Below are positions 17,831 to 30,155 of a stretch of DNA of 64,000 nucleotides, one piece after another. The stretch covers positions 38,054-102,053 of the forward strand of contig JAWKRR010000023.1 in assembly GCA_041389525.1 (NCBI GenBank), written 5' to 3'. The notes below the pieces were generated by a model that did no database searches, was not told where the DNA came from, and saw only the letters and a program-made list of their open reading frames with translations. This DNA comes from JACKFB01 sp041389525 (GTDB taxonomy: Bacteria; Myxococcota_A; UBA9042; PHBI01; JACKFB01). Each line of letters starts with the position of its first letter. Position 1 is the first letter of the stretch. The position numbers and the translations under genes were made by a program.

Positions 17831-19363
17831 TCAGGCGTGCCAGCCGCGGCTGAGGTCTCCGAGCACCTCTGCCGCGGCGTCGGCGACCTCGCCGGCCAGG
17901 ACCCCTCCAGCGGGTCGGGATGAAGCGAGGCGACGCCCCGCGAGGCCGTGGACGAAGGCGCCGCATATCGCCGCATCAAGCGGGGCGAGGTTCTGGGCGC
18001 GCATCGCCGCGATGAGGCCCGCGAGAACATCACCGGTGCCGGCGGCCGCCAAGACGGGCTCGGAGATCGGGATGATGACGCTTGGCGCAAGCGGAGCGGC
18101 GACGACCGTCCGCGCGCCCTTGAGCACGACGACCGCGCCGGTCTCGCTGGCGAGCCGACTCGCGGCCGCGCCGCGATCGGCCTGGACCGCGGCCGCGTCG
18201 ATGCCGAGCAGGCGGCCGGCCTCGGCGGGGTGCGGCGTGATGATGGTGCCCGCGGGCAACGGCCGGCGGGGGGACGAGGCGGCCCAGAGATTCAGCGCGT
18301 CCGCGTCGAGGACCAGCGGGCGCGGGTCGTCCAAGGCGGCGTGCAGCGCGGTCGTCGCGGCCTCGTCCGTCCCCAGGCCCGGGCCGACCACCAGGACCGT
18401 GGGTCGCGGGTCGAGGCCCGCTTCGAGGTCGGAGACCATCAGCTCCGGGGGCCGCGCGACGTGGGCGTCATCGGCCTGCGGTCGCGACCACGTCGCCAAC
18501 CCAGCCCCGCCGCGAAGGGCTCCCATCCCGGCGAGGATGGCCGCGCCCTCTTTCCCTCCGAATCCACCGATAACGCCTACGTGTCCGGAGCTTCCCTTGT
18601 GCGCCGCGGGGCCCCGCCGAGGCAGCAGGGCGGCCACGGCCCCCTCGTCCGCCAGCCGCCAGCTTGGCGCCACCGCGTCGACGACCGGGCGGGGCAGGGC
18701 GATGCCCACCACGACCACCTCGCCGGCCCAGGGGGCGCCCGCCGCGTGGTGGAGCCCCGGCTTGGCGACCCCAAAGGTCGCCGTCATGTCCGCGCGGAAC
18801 ACCGGGCCCCCGGGCTCCTGGCCGTCGGCGGGCAGCCCGCTTGGCAAGTCGACGGCGACCTTCAACCCATGGCGCGCGGCGTTCGCCTCGGCGATGAGCG
18901 CCGCCGCCGCCCCATCGACGGCCCGCGTGAGCCCGGTCCCGTAGAGCGCGTCCACGATCAGATCGGCGTGCCCGATGGCGTGCCCGACCGAGCCGCTGAC
19001 CGAGACGTTCAGCCGCTTCACTTCGCCGCCGCGCCCCTCCCAGAGCGCGTGATTCGCCTTGGCGTCGCCCGAGAGCCGGGCCAGCTCGCTCGGCGTCACG
19101 CAGCGAACCCGCCAGCCCCGGTCCGCCAGGTGCCGCGCGATGACGTACCCGTCGCCGCCGTTCTGTCCGCCGCCGCAGAGCACCACGGCCTTTCCGGCCC
19201 GCCCGCCCGTGCGCGCCGCGATCGCCTCGACCGTCCCAGCGCCCGCCAGCTCCATCAGCACGCGGCCCGGGAGCCCAACGTCCTCGATGGTGCGCCGGTC
19301 CATCTCGCGCGATTGCGCTGCCGTCGCCAGCAGCTGAAAGCCCCGCGAGTCGCGAAAGATCAT
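17831..19363 (-). CDS. nnr: Bifunctional NAD(P)H-hydrate epimerase / ADP-dependent dehydratase
   Basis: This 510-residue protein joins the two NAD(P)HX repair activities. Residues 1 to about 215 are the YjeF-type epimerase (QSREMDRRTIE, VLCGGGQNGGDGYVIARHL, VDALYGTGL, VDLPSGLPADG). Residues about 230-505 are the ribokinase-like dehydratase (HKGSSGHVGVIGG, VVGPGLGTDEA, ITPHPAEAGRLLG, VVLKGARTVVAAP, AAGTGDVLAGLIAA). Together they turn damaged hydrated NADH/NADPH back to the normal cofactor. The start overlaps the pdxJ stop by 4 bp, and this is the last gene of the tilS-ftsH-folP-glmM-pdxJ-nnr operon. Confidence 0.93.
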   Translation of the reverse strand: MIFRDSRGFQLLATAAQSREMDRRTIEDVGLPGRVLMELAGAGTVEAIAARTGGRAGKAVVLCGGGQNGGDGYVIARHLADRGWRVRCVTPSELARLSGDAKANHALWEGRGGEVKRLNVSVSGSVGHAIGHADLIVDALYGTGLTRAVDGAAAALIAEANAARHGLKVAVDLPSGLPADGQEPGGPVFRADMTATFGVAKPGLHHAAGAPWAGEVVVVGIALPRPVVDAVAPSWRLADEGAVAALLPRRGPAAHKGSSGHVGVIGGFGGKEGAAILAGMGALRGGAGLATWSRPQADDAHVARPPELMVSDLEAGLDPRPTVLVVGPGLGTDEAATTALHAALDDPRPLVLDADALNLWAASSPRRPLPAGTIITPHPAEAGRLLGIDAAAVQADRGAAASRLASETGAVVVLKGARTVVAAPLAPSVIIPISEPVLAAAGTGDVLAGLIAAMRAQNLAPLDAAICGAFVHGLAGRRLASSRPAGGVLAGEVADAAAEVLGDLSRGWHA

Positions 19364-20088
19364 GCCGCGCTCGCCCCCATTAGCTCCTTCATCTCGCGAA
19401 CGGCTCGCTCAAACCCCACCAAGACGGCCCGGGCCACGATGGAGTGGCCGATGTTCAGCTCCTCGATCTCGGGGATCTGAGCGATGTCCACCACGTTGAC
19501 GTAGTCCAGCCCGTGCCCGGCCGCGACGACTAGACCGGCGCTCGCGCCAAGCTCAGCGGCCCGCTCAATGCGTCGCAGCTCGCGCTCGCGCTCGTCGTCA
19601 TCGTCGGCCTCCGCGTAGTCGCCCGTGTGAATCTCCACCACGTCCACGCCAAGCCGCACCGCCGCCTCGATCTGCGCCGGCTCCGGGTCGATGAAGAGGC
19701 TGACGACGATGTCCGCGTCCATCAGCAGGTCGCAAATCGGCCGCAGCGTCGCCTCCAGGCCCACGGCGTCAAGCCCGCCCTCGGTGGTCTGCTCCTCACG
19801 CTTCTCCGGCACCAAGGTCACCGAATCGGGAGCGATCGCCAGGGCGATGGCCACCATCTCGTCGGTGGCCGCCATCTCGAGGTTCAGCCGTGTCTGCACC
19901 GTCTCTTTCAGGATGCGCACGTCGCGATCTTGGATGTGCCGGCGGTCCTCGCGCAGGTGCACTGTGATCTGGTCCGCCCCAGCGAGCTCGGCCATGGCGG
20001 CGGCCATGATCGGGTCCGGGTAGCGGGTCCCGCGGGCCTGCCGAATCGTGGCGACATGGTCAACATTGACGCCAAGCCGGGTTCGCAT
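19360..20088 (-). CDS. pdxJ: Pyridoxine 5'-phosphate synthase
   Basis: This 242-residue protein is a TIM-barrel enzyme that condenses 1-deoxyxylulose 5-phosphate with 3-amino-2-oxopropyl phosphate to make pyridoxine 5'-phosphate (DXP-dependent vitamin B6 pathway). Family motifs run along the whole length: LGVNVDHVATIRQARGT, QITVHLREDRRHIQDRDV, TLVPEKREEQTTEGG, VSLFIDPEP, EIHTGDYA, AAGHGLDY and ELNIGHSIVARA. AAGGAGGTCGAG gives a strong ribosome-binding site. It lies ten bases after glmM and overlaps nnr by 4 bp. Confidence 0.95.
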   Translation of the reverse strand: MRTRLGVNVDHVATIRQARGTRYPDPIMAAAMAELAGADQITVHLREDRRHIQDRDVRILKETVQTRLNLEMAATDEMVAIALAIAPDSVTLVPEKREEQTTEGGLDAVGLEATLRPICDLLMDADIVVSLFIDPEPAQIEAAVRLGVDVVEIHTGDYAEADDDDERERELRRIERAAELGASAGLVVAAGHGLDYVNVVDIAQIPEIEELNIGHSIVARAVLVGFERAVREMKELMGASAA

Positions 20089-20098
20089 CTCGACCTCC

Positions 20099-21490
20099 TT
20101 AGTCTCTCGCGTCGCCGTCGCCCGTCAGGCCGATCGCGTCCTCGATGGCGCCGACGATGTCCGACGCCATCGCGGCGATCTGGTCCTGATTGTCGCCTTC
20201 CAGCATGACGCGGCACTTGTTCTCGGTACCCGAGTAGCGGACCAGCACGCGGCCGCGATCGCCAAGCTCGCTCTCCGCCGACCCGATGGCGCGGGCCACT
20301 GCAGGCAGCGACTCCAGCGGTGGCTTCGACCGGACCATGACCCCGCGCAGCACTTGAGGCACGGGCTCTACGATGCGGCGCAACTCCGACAGCGGCGTGC
20401 CCGTGCGCGCGATGATGGCGAGCACTTGCAGCGCGGTGAGCAGACCATCACCGGTCGTCGAGTGGTTCAGCATCAGGATGTGGCCGCTCTGCTCGCCGCC
20501 GAGGGTGAAGCCTCCGGCGCGCATCCTCTCGACCACGTAGCGATCCCCGACCGCGGTGCGCTCAAGACGGAGCCCGCGGCTCGTCATGGCGCGCTCCAGC
20601 CCGAGGTTGCTCATCACGGTCGCCACCACCGTCCCGTCCGCGAGCTGGCCGAGCCGCGCCATGTGGTCCGCCAGGATCCCCAGGATCGCGTCGCCATCGA
20701 CGATCACGCCGTTCTCATCACACAAAAAGACGCGGTCGGCGTCGCCATCGAGGGCGATCCCCACGTCCGCGCCGCGCTCCCGAACCGCCTTCGCCATCAG
20801 CTCCGGGTGCAGCGCGCCGCACTCCTCGTTGATGTTGGTGCCGTCGGGCGTCACGCCCAGGGCCGAGACGTCAGCCCCCAGCTCGTAGAGCACCTCCGGC
20901 GCCACCCGATAGGCCGCGCCGTTGCCGCAGTCGACCACCACCTTCATCCCCATCAGCGACAGGTCGCGGGGGAAGGTGCTCTTCAGGTAGACGCTGTAGC
21001 GCCCGCCGGCGTCGTGGATTCGGTAGGCGCGTCCAATGTCGCGGCCGAGGGCCCGGTGGTCGTCGAGCTGCCCGCCCTCGATCAGCCGCTCGATCTGCGC
21101 CTCGACCTCGTCGGGCAGCTTGAAGCCGTCGGCGGCGAAGAACTTGATGCCGTTGTCATCGTAGGGGTTGTGGGAGGCTGAGATGACGACGCCGGCGTCC
21201 GCCCGCATGCCCGACGCCATGAACGCGATGCCCGGCGTCGGCAGCACTCCGAGCTGGACCGCGTCCACACCCATCGAGCAGATGCCGGCCTGGATGGCCG
21301 TCTCGAACATGTAATTCGACAGGCGCGTGTCCTTGCCGATGACGATGCGCGGGTGGGGATGCTGGCCGCGAAAGACGTGGGCTACGGCCCGCCCGAGCTG
21401 AAGCGCCACCTCGGGCGTCATCGGGTGAACGTTCGCCTGCCCCCGGATTCCGTCGGTTCCGAAGAGCTTCCGCGTGTGATTCTCGGCCAT
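20099..21490 (-). CDS. glmM: Phosphoglucosamine mutase
   Basis: This 463-residue protein converts glucosamine-6-phosphate to glucosamine-1-phosphate for UDP-GlcNAc, and so supports peptidoglycan and LPS synthesis. It shows the N-terminal FGTDGIRG, the phosphoserine loop ISASHNP (Ser106), the metal-binding DGDADR, the sugar-binding GGEQSGH, and a C-terminal phosphate loop RYSGTENKCRVM. The last is a slight variant of the common RxSGTEPxxRVM. The length is normal for the family. It is the middle gene of the operon and follows folP by 56 bp, in the widespread folP-glmM order. Confidence 0.94.
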   Translation of the reverse strand: MAENHTRKLFGTDGIRGQANVHPMTPEVALQLGRAVAHVFRGQHPHPRIVIGKDTRLSNYMFETAIQAGICSMGVDAVQLGVLPTPGIAFMASGMRADAGVVISASHNPYDDNGIKFFAADGFKLPDEVEAQIERLIEGGQLDDHRALGRDIGRAYRIHDAGGRYSVYLKSTFPRDLSLMGMKVVVDCGNGAAYRVAPEVLYELGADVSALGVTPDGTNINEECGALHPELMAKAVRERGADVGIALDGDADRVFLCDENGVIVDGDAILGILADHMARLGQLADGTVVATVMSNLGLERAMTSRGLRLERTAVGDRYVVERMRAGGFTLGGEQSGHILMLNHSTTGDGLLTALQVLAIIARTGTPLSELRRIVEPVPQVLRGVMVRSKPPLESLPAVARAIGSAESELGDRGRVLVRYSGTENKCRVMLEGDNQDQIAAMASDIVGAIEDAIGLTGDGDARD

Positions 21491-21546
21491 GAGTTCCCCC
21501 CTGCCAAAGCGCGGCGGAGCCTATGGGCCGCCGTCTTTCGCGTCAA

Positions 21547-22439
21547 TCAGCCTGGGTCGGGCGCCCCGCGCTCAGCGCGTGAGATCGCCGAGGCCACGGA
21601 GACCGCGTCTCGGCAGGCGGCCACGTCGTGCACCCGGACGACGTGAGCGCCCAGCGCCACCGCCACGGCCACCGAAGCCGCCGTCGCCACGTCGCGCTCA
21701 TCCACGCCCCGCCCCGTGCTCTCGCCCAGAAATCGCTTCCGGCTGGTCCCCACCACTACGGGCCTCCCCAGCGCTGTCAGCCGCCGGGTCTGCGCGAGCA
21801 GCGCGAGGTTGTGCGCGGTGGTCTTGCCGAAGCCGATCCCGGGATCGATGAGCAGTCGCTCCACCGCCACCCCGGCCTCCTCGCAGGCCGCCAGGCGCCC
21901 CTCGAGGTGGGCGATGACCTCGCTCACCACGTCCGAATAGCGAGGATCCCGCTGCATCTCCGACGGGCGGTCGAGGGTATGCATCGCGATGGCGGCGACC
22001 TCCGTGCGCGCCAGCAGCGGCAGCATCGCGTCGTCGAACCGGAACGCGCTGATGTCATTGACCACGCACGCGCCCGCTTCGATCGCCGCCGCCGCCACCT
22101 TCGCGCTGGTCGTGTCGATCGAGATGGGGACCGGGCTCGCCTCGCTCAGCGCGCGGATCACCGGGATCACCCGCGCGATCTGGGTGGCCTCATCGGTCGG
22201 TGCGCTGCCCGGGCGCGTGGACTCGCCCCCCACATCGAGCAGGTCGGCACCCTCGCGGACCAAGCGCAGCCCGTGCGCCACCGCATGCGCCGCGTCCAGG
22301 TAGCGCCCACCGTCCGAGAACGAATCCGGCGTGACGTTCACGACGCCCATGATCAGCGCATGATCGAAAGTCAGGGAGCGCCCCCCGGGCAGGGCGATGG
22401 GCGGCGGAACCCACCCTGGCGGCAGGTCCCGCGTGTAGC

Positions 22440-22443
<4 letters not shown>
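21547..22443 (-). CDS. folP: Dihydropteroate synthase
   Basis: This 298-residue TIM-barrel enzyme joins p-aminobenzoate to hydroxymethyl-dihydropterin diphosphate in folate synthesis and is the sulfonamide target. Both family signatures are present: IMGVVNVTPDSFSDGG near residue 32 and LLDVGGESTRPGS near 68. VVNDISAF, IDPGIGFGKT and VGTSRKRFLG are also seen. The ATG at 22443 overlaps the ftsH stop (ATGA), so translation is coupled. The order ftsH-folP-glmM is conserved in many Proteobacteria and related groups. Confidence 0.95.
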
Positions 22444-24773
<2,330 letters not shown>

Positions 24774-24817
24774 ACCGTCCTTCCGATGGCGGCAGACCCG
24801 GACGGGGTCGCCTGGGC

Positions 24818-26107
24818 TCAGGGTACTCTTTCGGTCATTTCGGGAACAAACTCGCGGCGCATAACGACGCGCAGCGGTGGGACTTCGTCAGCTGGCGATG
24901 CGCTGGGCCTTCGCGCCAGTGGCGTCAGGCGCGCGCCGAGGCCGTCGGACACCCACCAACTCGCCCTTCCGGAGCGCGCGGGCAGGTGGACCGTCAGCGG
25001 CCAGACCAGATCGGCGGCATCGAATTCCAAGCTGTCGCTGGGGTTGGATAGGGGGGCTCCGGCAGGGGTGGCGGGTTGCGGTGCGGGGTGCGTTGCTACA
25101 TCAACAACCCAAGAAGAGCGACGATAAGTCCCGGGGGCCGGTGCGACAAGGACCTTGCGGGGATCGTCGTGCGGCTCGAGGTGCAAGTGGCCGGCGCGCG
25201 CGACTCCGCGCAGGCGTTCGCTCAGCGACACGGGGCTGTCGGGCGCGCCCGCGATGAGGCGCCCAACCAGGTCGTCGGCCGCCGAACGCGACACGCCCTC
25301 GTCTGGATACTCGCGGCTTAGCCGCCACCGCACCCAGGTCGAGGCTAGGTCCGGGTCCGCGCCGCGGAGGTCGGGGGCCGATCGCCCGAGCGCATCCAGC
25401 AGCGCGTCGAGCAGGGCCAGCTCGGACTGGGCCTGGCTCGCGACCCGGGCGAGGGCGTGATCGACCGCGGGGTTGTCGGCTCGCAGCGCAGGCATGACGA
25501 GGTGACGGAGCCGATTTCGCTGGTACGCGTCGGTGGCGTTGGTGGGGTCCTCGGCGAAGGGTTCGCCGAGACCGCGAAGCTCCTCGCGCGAGATGGCGAG
25601 CAGCGGCCGCACCCGCTGGTCGTCGCGGGGGCGGATGCTGGCCAAGCCGCGCAGCCCGCTGCCGCGCAGCAGCCGCTGCAAGACCGTCTCGGCCTGGTCG
25701 CTGAGCGTGTGGGCGGTCGCGACGAGCGCGCCCGCAGGAGCGGCCGCCTGGAGCGCGTCGTAGCGGGCCTTTCGCGCCGCGGCCTGCCGGTTGCCCGCCC
25801 TCGGCACGATGACTCGCGCCTCGCGAAACGCGACGTCCACTCGCTGCGCCGCGGCCCGCGCCGCTTCCCGCTCCGCCGACACCTCGCGGAACCCGTGGTC
25901 CACGAAGACGACCGCGTCCAGGGGCCACCGATCGCGGAGTCGCCCGAGGATCGAGACCATCGCCACAGAGTCTGCGCCCCCGCTGCACGCGGCGACCAGC
26001 GCGGTGCCCTCAGGCACGCCGCACGGCCCTGCCAGCGCGTCCGCCACCCGATCCGCGAGGTCTCCCAGCAGGGTCGGCGGGAGCGGGTCGCGCTCGCCCG
26101 GGCTCAC
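24818..26107 (-). CDS. tilS: tRNA(Ile)-lysidine synthase
   Basis: This 429-residue protein is an N-type ATP pyrophosphatase with the P-loop SGGADS at residues 42-47. TilS attaches lysine to C34 of tRNA-Ile(CAU), changing its decoding from AUG to AUA, and is essential. Further family features are FVDHGFR, TAHTLSDQAETVLQRLLRGSGLRGLASI and NRLRHLVMPAL. The C-terminal part (about residue 290 on) is Pro/Ala-rich and poorly conserved. The gene overlaps the upstream pseudo-protease gene by 4 bp and precedes ftsH, an arrangement common in bacteria. Confidence 0.92.
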   Translation of the reverse strand: MSPGERDPLPPTLLGDLADRVADALAGPCGVPEGTALVAACSGGADSVAMVSILGRLRDRWPLDAVVFVDHGFREVSAEREAARAAAQRVDVAFREARVIVPRAGNRQAAARKARYDALQAAAPAGALVATAHTLSDQAETVLQRLLRGSGLRGLASIRPRDDQRVRPLLAISREELRGLGEPFAEDPTNATDAYQRNRLRHLVMPALRADNPAVDHALARVASQAQSELALLDALLDALGRSAPDLRGADPDLASTWVRWRLSREYPDEGVSRSAADDLVGRLIAGAPDSPVSLSERLRGVARAGHLHLEPHDDPRKVLVAPAPGTYRRSSWVVDVATHPAPQPATPAGAPLSNPSDSLEFDAADLVWPLTVHLPARSGRASWWVSDGLGARLTPLARRPSASPADEVPPLRVVMRREFVPEMTERVP

Positions 26108-26865
26108 GGCAAATCAACCGCGGGCGCCTCACGGACCGGCTTGGGTTCCTCGACCTTCCGCTCCCTGGGCTTGACCGCCCGCAGCGCGTCGTCGCGCCCG
26201 ACGCAGAGGCTTGTGCGCTCCATGCCAGGAACTTGCCGGTACACGATGCAGAGGATCTTCCCGTCGGCGTCTAGGATGGGGCGCCCGTCGGCGCGGGCCA
26301 GCCCAATGTAATGGAGCCGGTCCAGGGGCCACTCCACCGGCTCGCCGACGGCCGCGTCTACCAGGACGGGCGGCGCTTCCGAGCCGTCGGGCGGGCGAAA
26401 ATCGGCGGACTCGATGGTCCACCCGTAAGCCCCGGAGACGAGGCTGTCGGCATCAGCCCATCCCAGCACCAAGCGGCCCTTGAGGACCGTTGGGTCACGG
26501 AGCTCCAAGCGCACCAGCGGGATCGCGTCGTGGTCGCCTTTCGGCTGCAGCACGCGCGCTGGGGAGGAGCGTCCGTCCCGAAATCGCACCTCGACCTCGT
26601 CCACGCCGCGCAGCGCCAAGAGCGGGGCCACCACGCTGACAGGTCCCCCGAGCTCGACGACCGCGCCCGCGACCTCGTGCCAGGGCCGAAAGTCCGGGTC
26701 GTCGTCCGTCTCAGCAGGCGGCGTATAGCGAACGACCGCCATCGAGCCTTCCCAGCGCGCGAGGTACGCCTCACGCGCCTCCATGCTGACGAGGAGCGTC
26801 CCAGGGTTGACGGTAGCGGCCGCGCTACCCAGGATCCACACCGCGAATGACCAAGCAGCGAGCAT
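26104..26865 (-). CDS. Secreted trypsin-fold-like protein without catalytic triad
   Basis: This 253-residue protein has an N-terminal signal peptide (hydrophobic, ending near SAAA). The sequence follows the layout of HtrA/S1C proteases. VVAPLLALRGVDEVEVRFRD stands where HtrA has the His-containing LTNxHVV-GADEIxVxLxDG. HDAIPLVRLEL stands for TDLALLKI, and GRPILDADGKILCIVYR stands for GNSGGPLxDxxGxVVGI. The catalytic His and Ser are replaced, so I infer a pseudo-protease or binding protein. The weak similarity is by eye only. It is the first gene of the tilS-ftsH operon and overlaps tilS by 4 bp, so it may be co-expressed with the FtsH quality-control protease. Confidence 0.6.
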   Translation of the reverse strand: MLAAWSFAVWILGSAAATVNPGTLLVSMEAREAYLARWEGSMAVVRYTPPAETDDDPDFRPWHEVAGAVVELGGPVSVVAPLLALRGVDEVEVRFRDGRSSPARVLQPKGDHDAIPLVRLELRDPTVLKGRLVLGWADADSLVSGAYGWTIESADFRPPDGSEAPPVLVDAAVGEPVEWPLDRLHYIGLARADGRPILDADGKILCIVYRQVPGMERTSLCVGRDDALRAVKPRERKVEEPKPVREAPAVDLP

Positions 26866-27025
26866 GGGCGCACGATACGCTCATTGCGGGAGCGGTCCAA
26901 ATCGCGGCGGGTCAGCGCTGCCGAACCCGCCGCCCGCCGCCCGAGGTTCGTAGTTGAAAACCGGCTTCCTATATGATGCTCGGTCCTGATAGAGCGACAG
27001 CGCCCATCCCGTAGACGAGGTACCG

Positions 27026-30000
27026 ATGCGTCTGACTCCGTTAACCCTGGCCACGTCGCTGGCTCTCCTCGCCACCGCAGCGTGCAGCGGAGACGGTGGG
27101 TTCTCGCTAGGATCCGAAGCCAGCCTGGACATCAACCCGTCGGTGCTCGAGTTCGGCGACGTCGCTCGCGGCGAGTCGGCCCTGCGCGTCGTGACTCTGC
27201 GCCACGTCGGACGGGAGGGAGTGATCCACCTGAACCCCGTGCGGCTGCTCGGCGGCTCGCCGGACCTCTCTATCGACTCGATCGAGTCGGTGGATCTCGC
27301 CCCCGGGGCCGAGACCCGAATTCGGGTGAAGTACACGTCGGGCGACGACGCCCCGGACGTCGGCGAGCTGCTCATCGGCCTCAATATCGGCGCCACCCCC
27401 GAGGTGCGCATCCCGATCACGACACCGGGGCAGCGGGGACGACTCATCGCCGTCCCTGGGACCTTGGATTTCGGGGTCGTCCAGGCGGGCGCACCGAAGA
27501 CTGTCACCGTGGGCATCACCAACGTCGGGACGGCCCCGGCCGAGCTGACCAGCGCTGAGGGCCTCGGGGCGGACGCGGTCGACTTCTCCTTCGCCATCCC
27601 GCCCGGCACGGTCGTGAACCCTGGGCAACGGGTGGAGGTCGAGGCGACCTACGCCCCTGTGGGCGGCGGGTCGGACAAGGGGGTCATGCGCATCAACACC
27701 GATCGCCCCGATGTGTCCGTAGAGATCCCGGTACAGGGCGAGGAGCAGACGCCCATCCTCGTGGTGTCGCCGTCCATCGTGCAGCTGGGTTGGATCGAGC
27801 CGGGCGGCTCCCACCTCGTGACGGTCAAGATGCGAAACGAGGGCAACGTGGCCCTCACGGTGAACTCCATCGACTTGCTCGACCAGGTCCCCTCGCTGGT
27901 GCTGGCGAATGTCCCGCAGCAGCCGTTCGAACTTGAGCCCGAAGGCGAGGCGAAGTTCGGCGTGTTCTTCTCGCCGCTAGAAGAGATCCCGCAGACCGGC
28001 CAGCCCCTCGGCCGCATCGTCATCGGCTCGACCGATGAGGCACGCAACCCGCTTGAGCTCCCGATCTACGGCGCCGCGGGTGTCCCGGGCGTGCTCGTCA
28101 ATCCTCCGGACGTCGTCGACTTCGCTTACGTGGCGGAAGGCTTCAAGGCGCGGCGCTCGGTGACCGTGCTCAACGTCGGCAAAGCCACGGTCACCGTGAC
28201 CGACGCCGCGCTGCAGAACCCGACCAGCGGCGAGTTTGCCGTCGGGAACCCGGAGGCGTTGCCCGCCCAGCTCAAGCCCGGCGAGACCGTGGCGCTCGAG
28301 CTGACCTTCGAGAACACGAAGGGCGACAGCGGGACGGAGTTTGCGCAGTTCGTCATCCACACTTCCGACGCGCTCGTGAAGGAGTACCCGCTGGATGTGG
28401 TCGCGCGCCGCTCCGAGCGGGCGACCTGCGAGCCAGCCTTTGTCCCGAACATCCTCGCCATGGGCGCTCAGGCCGTCGGCACGAAGGTTCAAAAGCAGAT
28501 CTCGGTCGTCAACTACGGCGCCGGCAACTGCGAGTACCGAAGCTGGGAACTGATCGGCTGCGACAAGGTCCAGCAGGCGGTGCGGCACCGGTTCGTCTGT
28601 GACCCGCAGCAGCCTGGCTCGGCCTTTGCCGTCGTGGACGCGCCGGCGCCGGGCGAGAAGCTTGGGCCCGGCGACTCCCTCACATTCGGCGTCGAGTTCA
28701 CGGCCCCGCCCGTCTTCAACACCGTCCTCGGGCGTGATCAGTACTTCGCGAAGATGACCGCGCTGATGCACGACCCGAACAGCGGCTTGCTGAAGCTCGT
28801 CGCGCCGCCCGGCGGTTGGGGCAAGGGCTACAACCTCAGCGGCGAGAGCGCGCTGCCGCTGCTTGCGGTGGACCCGCCGAGCATCAACTTCGGATTGGTG
28901 CGCCGCGACTGCGAGAGCGCGGCGCAGGTCGTGACCATCACCAATCTCGGCCCGCTGGCGGCGACCGTCACAGGGGTCAGCTCGCCAAACTGCGGCGGCG
29001 ATATGGTTGTTAAGAATCTGCCGGCCTTCCCCCTCACGGTCCCCGGCTACGAGCGCGCCTACATCGAGGTCGCGTTCACGCCGACATCCGGTGGAGCGGC
29101 TCAGTGCCAGCTTGTGATTACGACCAACGCCGCGAACCTCCCCGAAGCCGCGGTCGACCTCTCTGGGGACGTGGTGGACTTCGACCACTTCGTCGACTCG
29201 CTGGTCCAGCAGCCGACCCCGCGGGTGGACGTCCTCTTCGTGATCGACGACTCCTTCTCGATGGCCGACAAGCAGCTCTTGGTGTCGAAGGAGCTGCCCA
29301 AGCTCATCGATGTCGCCGCCACCTGGGGCCAGGATTTCCACCTCGCGGTGACGACCACCGACGACGTCAAAGTGCGCGGCAAGTTCAAGGGCACGCCGCC
29401 CTACACCGTCACGGCCGGCGACCTCGATCTCTTCGCGCAGTTCTTGCTGGTCGGGGTGACCGGCAGTGGTGAGGAGAAGGGCCTCGAGGGCGCGTGGTTG
29501 GCCGTCTCGGGATCCAACGTCGCCGAGACCGAGATCGCGTGTGTGGACAAGCCCAACGCCTGCCCGCAGGGCTTCCGCTGCATCGAGAACCTGTGCCGCG
29601 GGGCCAACTGGGGATTTCTGCGGCCAAACGCCGATCTCGTCATCATCATCATCAGCGACGAGGAGGACTCAAGCCCGCAGACGCCGCTCTGGTATGTAAG
29701 TCATTTCGCGGCGTTGAAGGCTCCGCAGTCCGGGCATGGCGTGAAGATGCACGCGGTGGTCACGACCCCTGAGGGTTGCAAGAGCGCGACCTTCGGAACC
29801 GCGGGCCTCCGCTACATCGAGGCCGTCAAGGCGTTCCAGGGCCACGTGGCAAGCATCTGCGCGACCGACTTCGCCGCCGAGTTCGACGCGATCGGGGACA
29901 AGACCTTCGGCCTGAAGGACCAGTTCCTGCCCTCGCTGCCGGTCGAGCCGTCCACCCTTCAGGTGCGTGTGAACGGGCAGGCCTGCACCACCGGCTGGGC

Positions 30001-30109
30001 GTGGAATCCCAACACCCAGGCCGTGGTTTTTGACCGCGACGGCCCGTGCTTCCCGCCCTTCGATGCGACCGTCGACATCGAGTACGACGTCCGCTGCCAG
30101 ACGCTTTGA
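27026..30109 (+). CDS. Lipoprotein with ASH/choice-of-anchor repeats and VWA-like domain
   Basis: This 1027-residue protein has a signal peptide with lipobox TAAC (Cys20). Residues about 30-710 contain several repeats of about 110 residues of the ASH/choice-of-anchor D beta-sandwich type, each with FGDVARGES- or FGVVQAGAPKTVTVxITNVG-like strands. From about 725 a von Willebrand factor A-like domain starts with DVLFVIDDSFSM, matching the DxSxS metal site, followed by VTTTDDV and IIIISDEEDSS. A short C-terminal domain has paired cysteines. The protein is probably surface exposed and adhesive or scaffold-like. It sits 5' of a kinase and TPR cluster, 67 bp before the kinase start. Weak hairpin AAGCG-TCAA-CGCTT follows the stop. 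Confidence 0.8.
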   Translation: MRLTPLTLATSLALLATAACSGDGGFSLGSEASLDINPSVLEFGDVARGESALRVVTLRHVGREGVIHLNPVRLLGGSPDLSIDSIESVDLAPGAETRIRVKYTSGDDAPDVGELLIGLNIGATPEVRIPITTPGQRGRLIAVPGTLDFGVVQAGAPKTVTVGITNVGTAPAELTSAEGLGADAVDFSFAIPPGTVVNPGQRVEVEATYAPVGGGSDKGVMRINTDRPDVSVEIPVQGEEQTPILVVSPSIVQLGWIEPGGSHLVTVKMRNEGNVALTVNSIDLLDQVPSLVLANVPQQPFELEPEGEAKFGVFFSPLEEIPQTGQPLGRIVIGSTDEARNPLELPIYGAAGVPGVLVNPPDVVDFAYVAEGFKARRSVTVLNVGKATVTVTDAALQNPTSGEFAVGNPEALPAQLKPGETVALELTFENTKGDSGTEFAQFVIHTSDALVKEYPLDVVARRSERATCEPAFVPNILAMGAQAVGTKVQKQISVVNYGAGNCEYRSWELIGCDKVQQAVRHRFVCDPQQPGSAFAVVDAPAPGEKLGPGDSLTFGVEFTAPPVFNTVLGRDQYFAKMTALMHDPNSGLLKLVAPPGGWGKGYNLSGESALPLLAVDPPSINFGLVRRDCESAAQVVTITNLGPLAATVTGVSSPNCGGDMVVKNLPAFPLTVPGYERAYIEVAFTPTSGGAAQCQLVITTNAANLPEAAVDLSGDVVDFDHFVDSLVQQPTPRVDVLFVIDDSFSMADKQLLVSKELPKLIDVAATWGQDFHLAVTTTDDVKVRGKFKGTPPYTVTAGDLDLFAQFLLVGVTGSGEEKGLEGAWLAVSGSNVAETEIACVDKPNACPQGFRCIENLCRGANWGFLRPNADLVIIIISDEEDSSPQTPLWYVSHFAALKAPQSGHGVKMHAVVTTPEGCKSATFGTAGLRYIEAVKAFQGHVASICATDFAAEFDAIGDKTFGLKDQFLPSLPVEPSTLQVRVNGQACTTGWAWNPNTQAVVFDRDGPCFPPFDATVDIEYDVRCQTL

Positions 30110-30155
30110 CCCGCTGAGAAGCGTCAACGCTTTCGGAATCTAGAGCCGACGGGGC

